A stretch of DNA of 64,000 nucleotides. Origin: Poa pratensis. Its lineage: Eukaryota; Streptophyta; Magnoliopsida; Poales; Poaceae. Under the pieces are notes generated by a model. That model did no database searches. It had not been told where the DNA came from and saw nothing but the letters and a program-made list of their open reading frames with translations. The translations under genes and the position numbers were made by a program. The number at the start of each line of letters is the position of its first letter. Position 1 is the first letter of the stretch. The stretch is from NCBI GenBank assembly GCA_947311845.1, contig CAMZMU010000080.1:48406381-48470380 (forward strand), given 5' to 3'. Shown piece by piece: positions 63,789-64,000 of this stretch.

Positions 63789-64000
63789 TCCTCCACCCCT
63801 TTAGGCGAAACCGTCCTCGGTTTCGAGTCATCTTCTGCGGCAACATCATCACGAACAGGCTGAACATCAACAGTAGTGATGTCAACCGTAGAATCCGCAG
63901 AAACAACATGAACTGCAGCAATATCGACCACATCTGTACGCTTAATAGGCGCAAGAACAAGTGCAGCAGTGTCGACCACCACAGGAATTGCAGGAACTTT
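63455..64000 (-). CDS. T retropepsin-like protein (unit 9), C-terminal part
   Basis: Only the coiled-coil, Val/Asp-rich and LTR-encoded parts are visible; the protease domain lies beyond the window edge. The visible residues match unit 2. Confidence 0.75.
   Translation of the reverse strand, partial: KVPAIPVVVDTAALVLAPIKRTDVVDIAAVHVVSADSTVDITTVDVQPVRDDVAAEDDSKPRTVSPKGVEDDVARHIFHVVGSPVKLNVTYANKLRASEYEKITTKSDFLFLFEPVKEKYKERNNSTGDEIACYFFELPRPPEKVELLHMTFLPMEYLSMHACGWGPPLPYTSRRCTNQET

Larger units (their letters stand above)
41326..64000 (-). mobile_element. T: tandem array of LTR-retrotransposon units, 2129-bp period
   Basis: Minus-strand order repeats as LTR (721 bp), primer site, internal region (1408 bp), LTR, internal region, and so on. 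Nine LTRs and nine internal regions (the last partial) lie in the window, and the array leaves the right edge. The LTR right boundary (outer end) is set by the junction with R1 gag at 41326, where identity to later units starts exactly at TGATAAGG. The other boundary follows a purine tract AAAGGGGTGGAGGA and a TGATG start. The outer LTR is split by M1. Units from 48165 on look identical in ORF and sequence; the first is diverged. It encodes only a retropepsin-like protein, so it is non-autonomous. Confidence 0.92.

Noticed and set aside
46223..64000. 371-codon ORF copies as a tandem host gene family
   Set aside because: Each copy lies between LTRs with primer sites, its C-terminus is inside an LTR, and the protein is retropepsin-like; it is element-encoded.

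Overview
The window is plant nuclear DNA from a transposon-rich grass. It holds no convincing host gene: essentially every base falls in LTR retrotransposons, one hAT-type DNA transposon or one Stowaway MITE, nested several levels deep. Grass origin rests on the Stowaway MITE (terminal CTCCCTCCG, TA duplication), a CRM-type Ty3/gypsy polyprotein, GC-rich grass-style LTRs and a Tat-like element with an antisense ORF. Pooideae is plausible but not proven.

Left half (1-38557) is one old minus-strand CRM-like Ty3 element (G1) blown apart by later insertions. Its 5' LTR is 23964-24585 plus 38102-38557, its leader is around 22814-23963, and its gag-protease ORF is 12248 down to 9698. Into G1 went: N0 (non-autonomous, plus strand, to 9697), itself hit by a Tat-like element (to 5451) and a Pack-type hAT (6458-7388); a solo LTR S2 (10967-11465); G2 (12314-22808), a same-family CRM element rearranged into a roughly 4-kb-armed inverted duplication, carrying a MITE and solo LTR S1; N2 (24586-38096); and N1 (24692-31442) inside an LTR of N2. 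Matching target-site duplications support most of these joints: GATGTGGG, ATAGT, TAATG, CTATG, CCTTT, AGAAC.

Right half (38586-64000) begins with an LTR remnant G3, cut by R1 (plus-strand Ty3, LTR 39060-40058, gag start at 41136). R1's gag is cut at 41326 by element T on the minus strand. T is not a single copy. It is a head-to-tail array of LTR-internal-LTR-internal units with an exact 2129-bp period that runs off the right edge; nine LTRs are visible. Its outermost LTR is split by M1 (41508-46217, duplication CTGGG), a non-autonomous relative of R1.

How the elements may work together (inference): G1/G2 are the only ones with recognisable RT, RNase H and integrase. N0, N1 and N2 encode only a gag-like protein with two CCHC knuckles; T and M1 encode only a retropepsin-like domain plus long tails. 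G and N elements share PBS type, LTR ends, a G-rich polypurine tract read through into the LTR, and a 13-bp palindrome repeated both in U3 and, for G1, N1 and N2, in the leader. This is consistent with parasitic co-mobilisation. R1 uses a different palindrome in the same two places. The most unusual objects are the T array, the 1000-aa ORF of N1, the palindrome clusters and the G2 inverted duplication.
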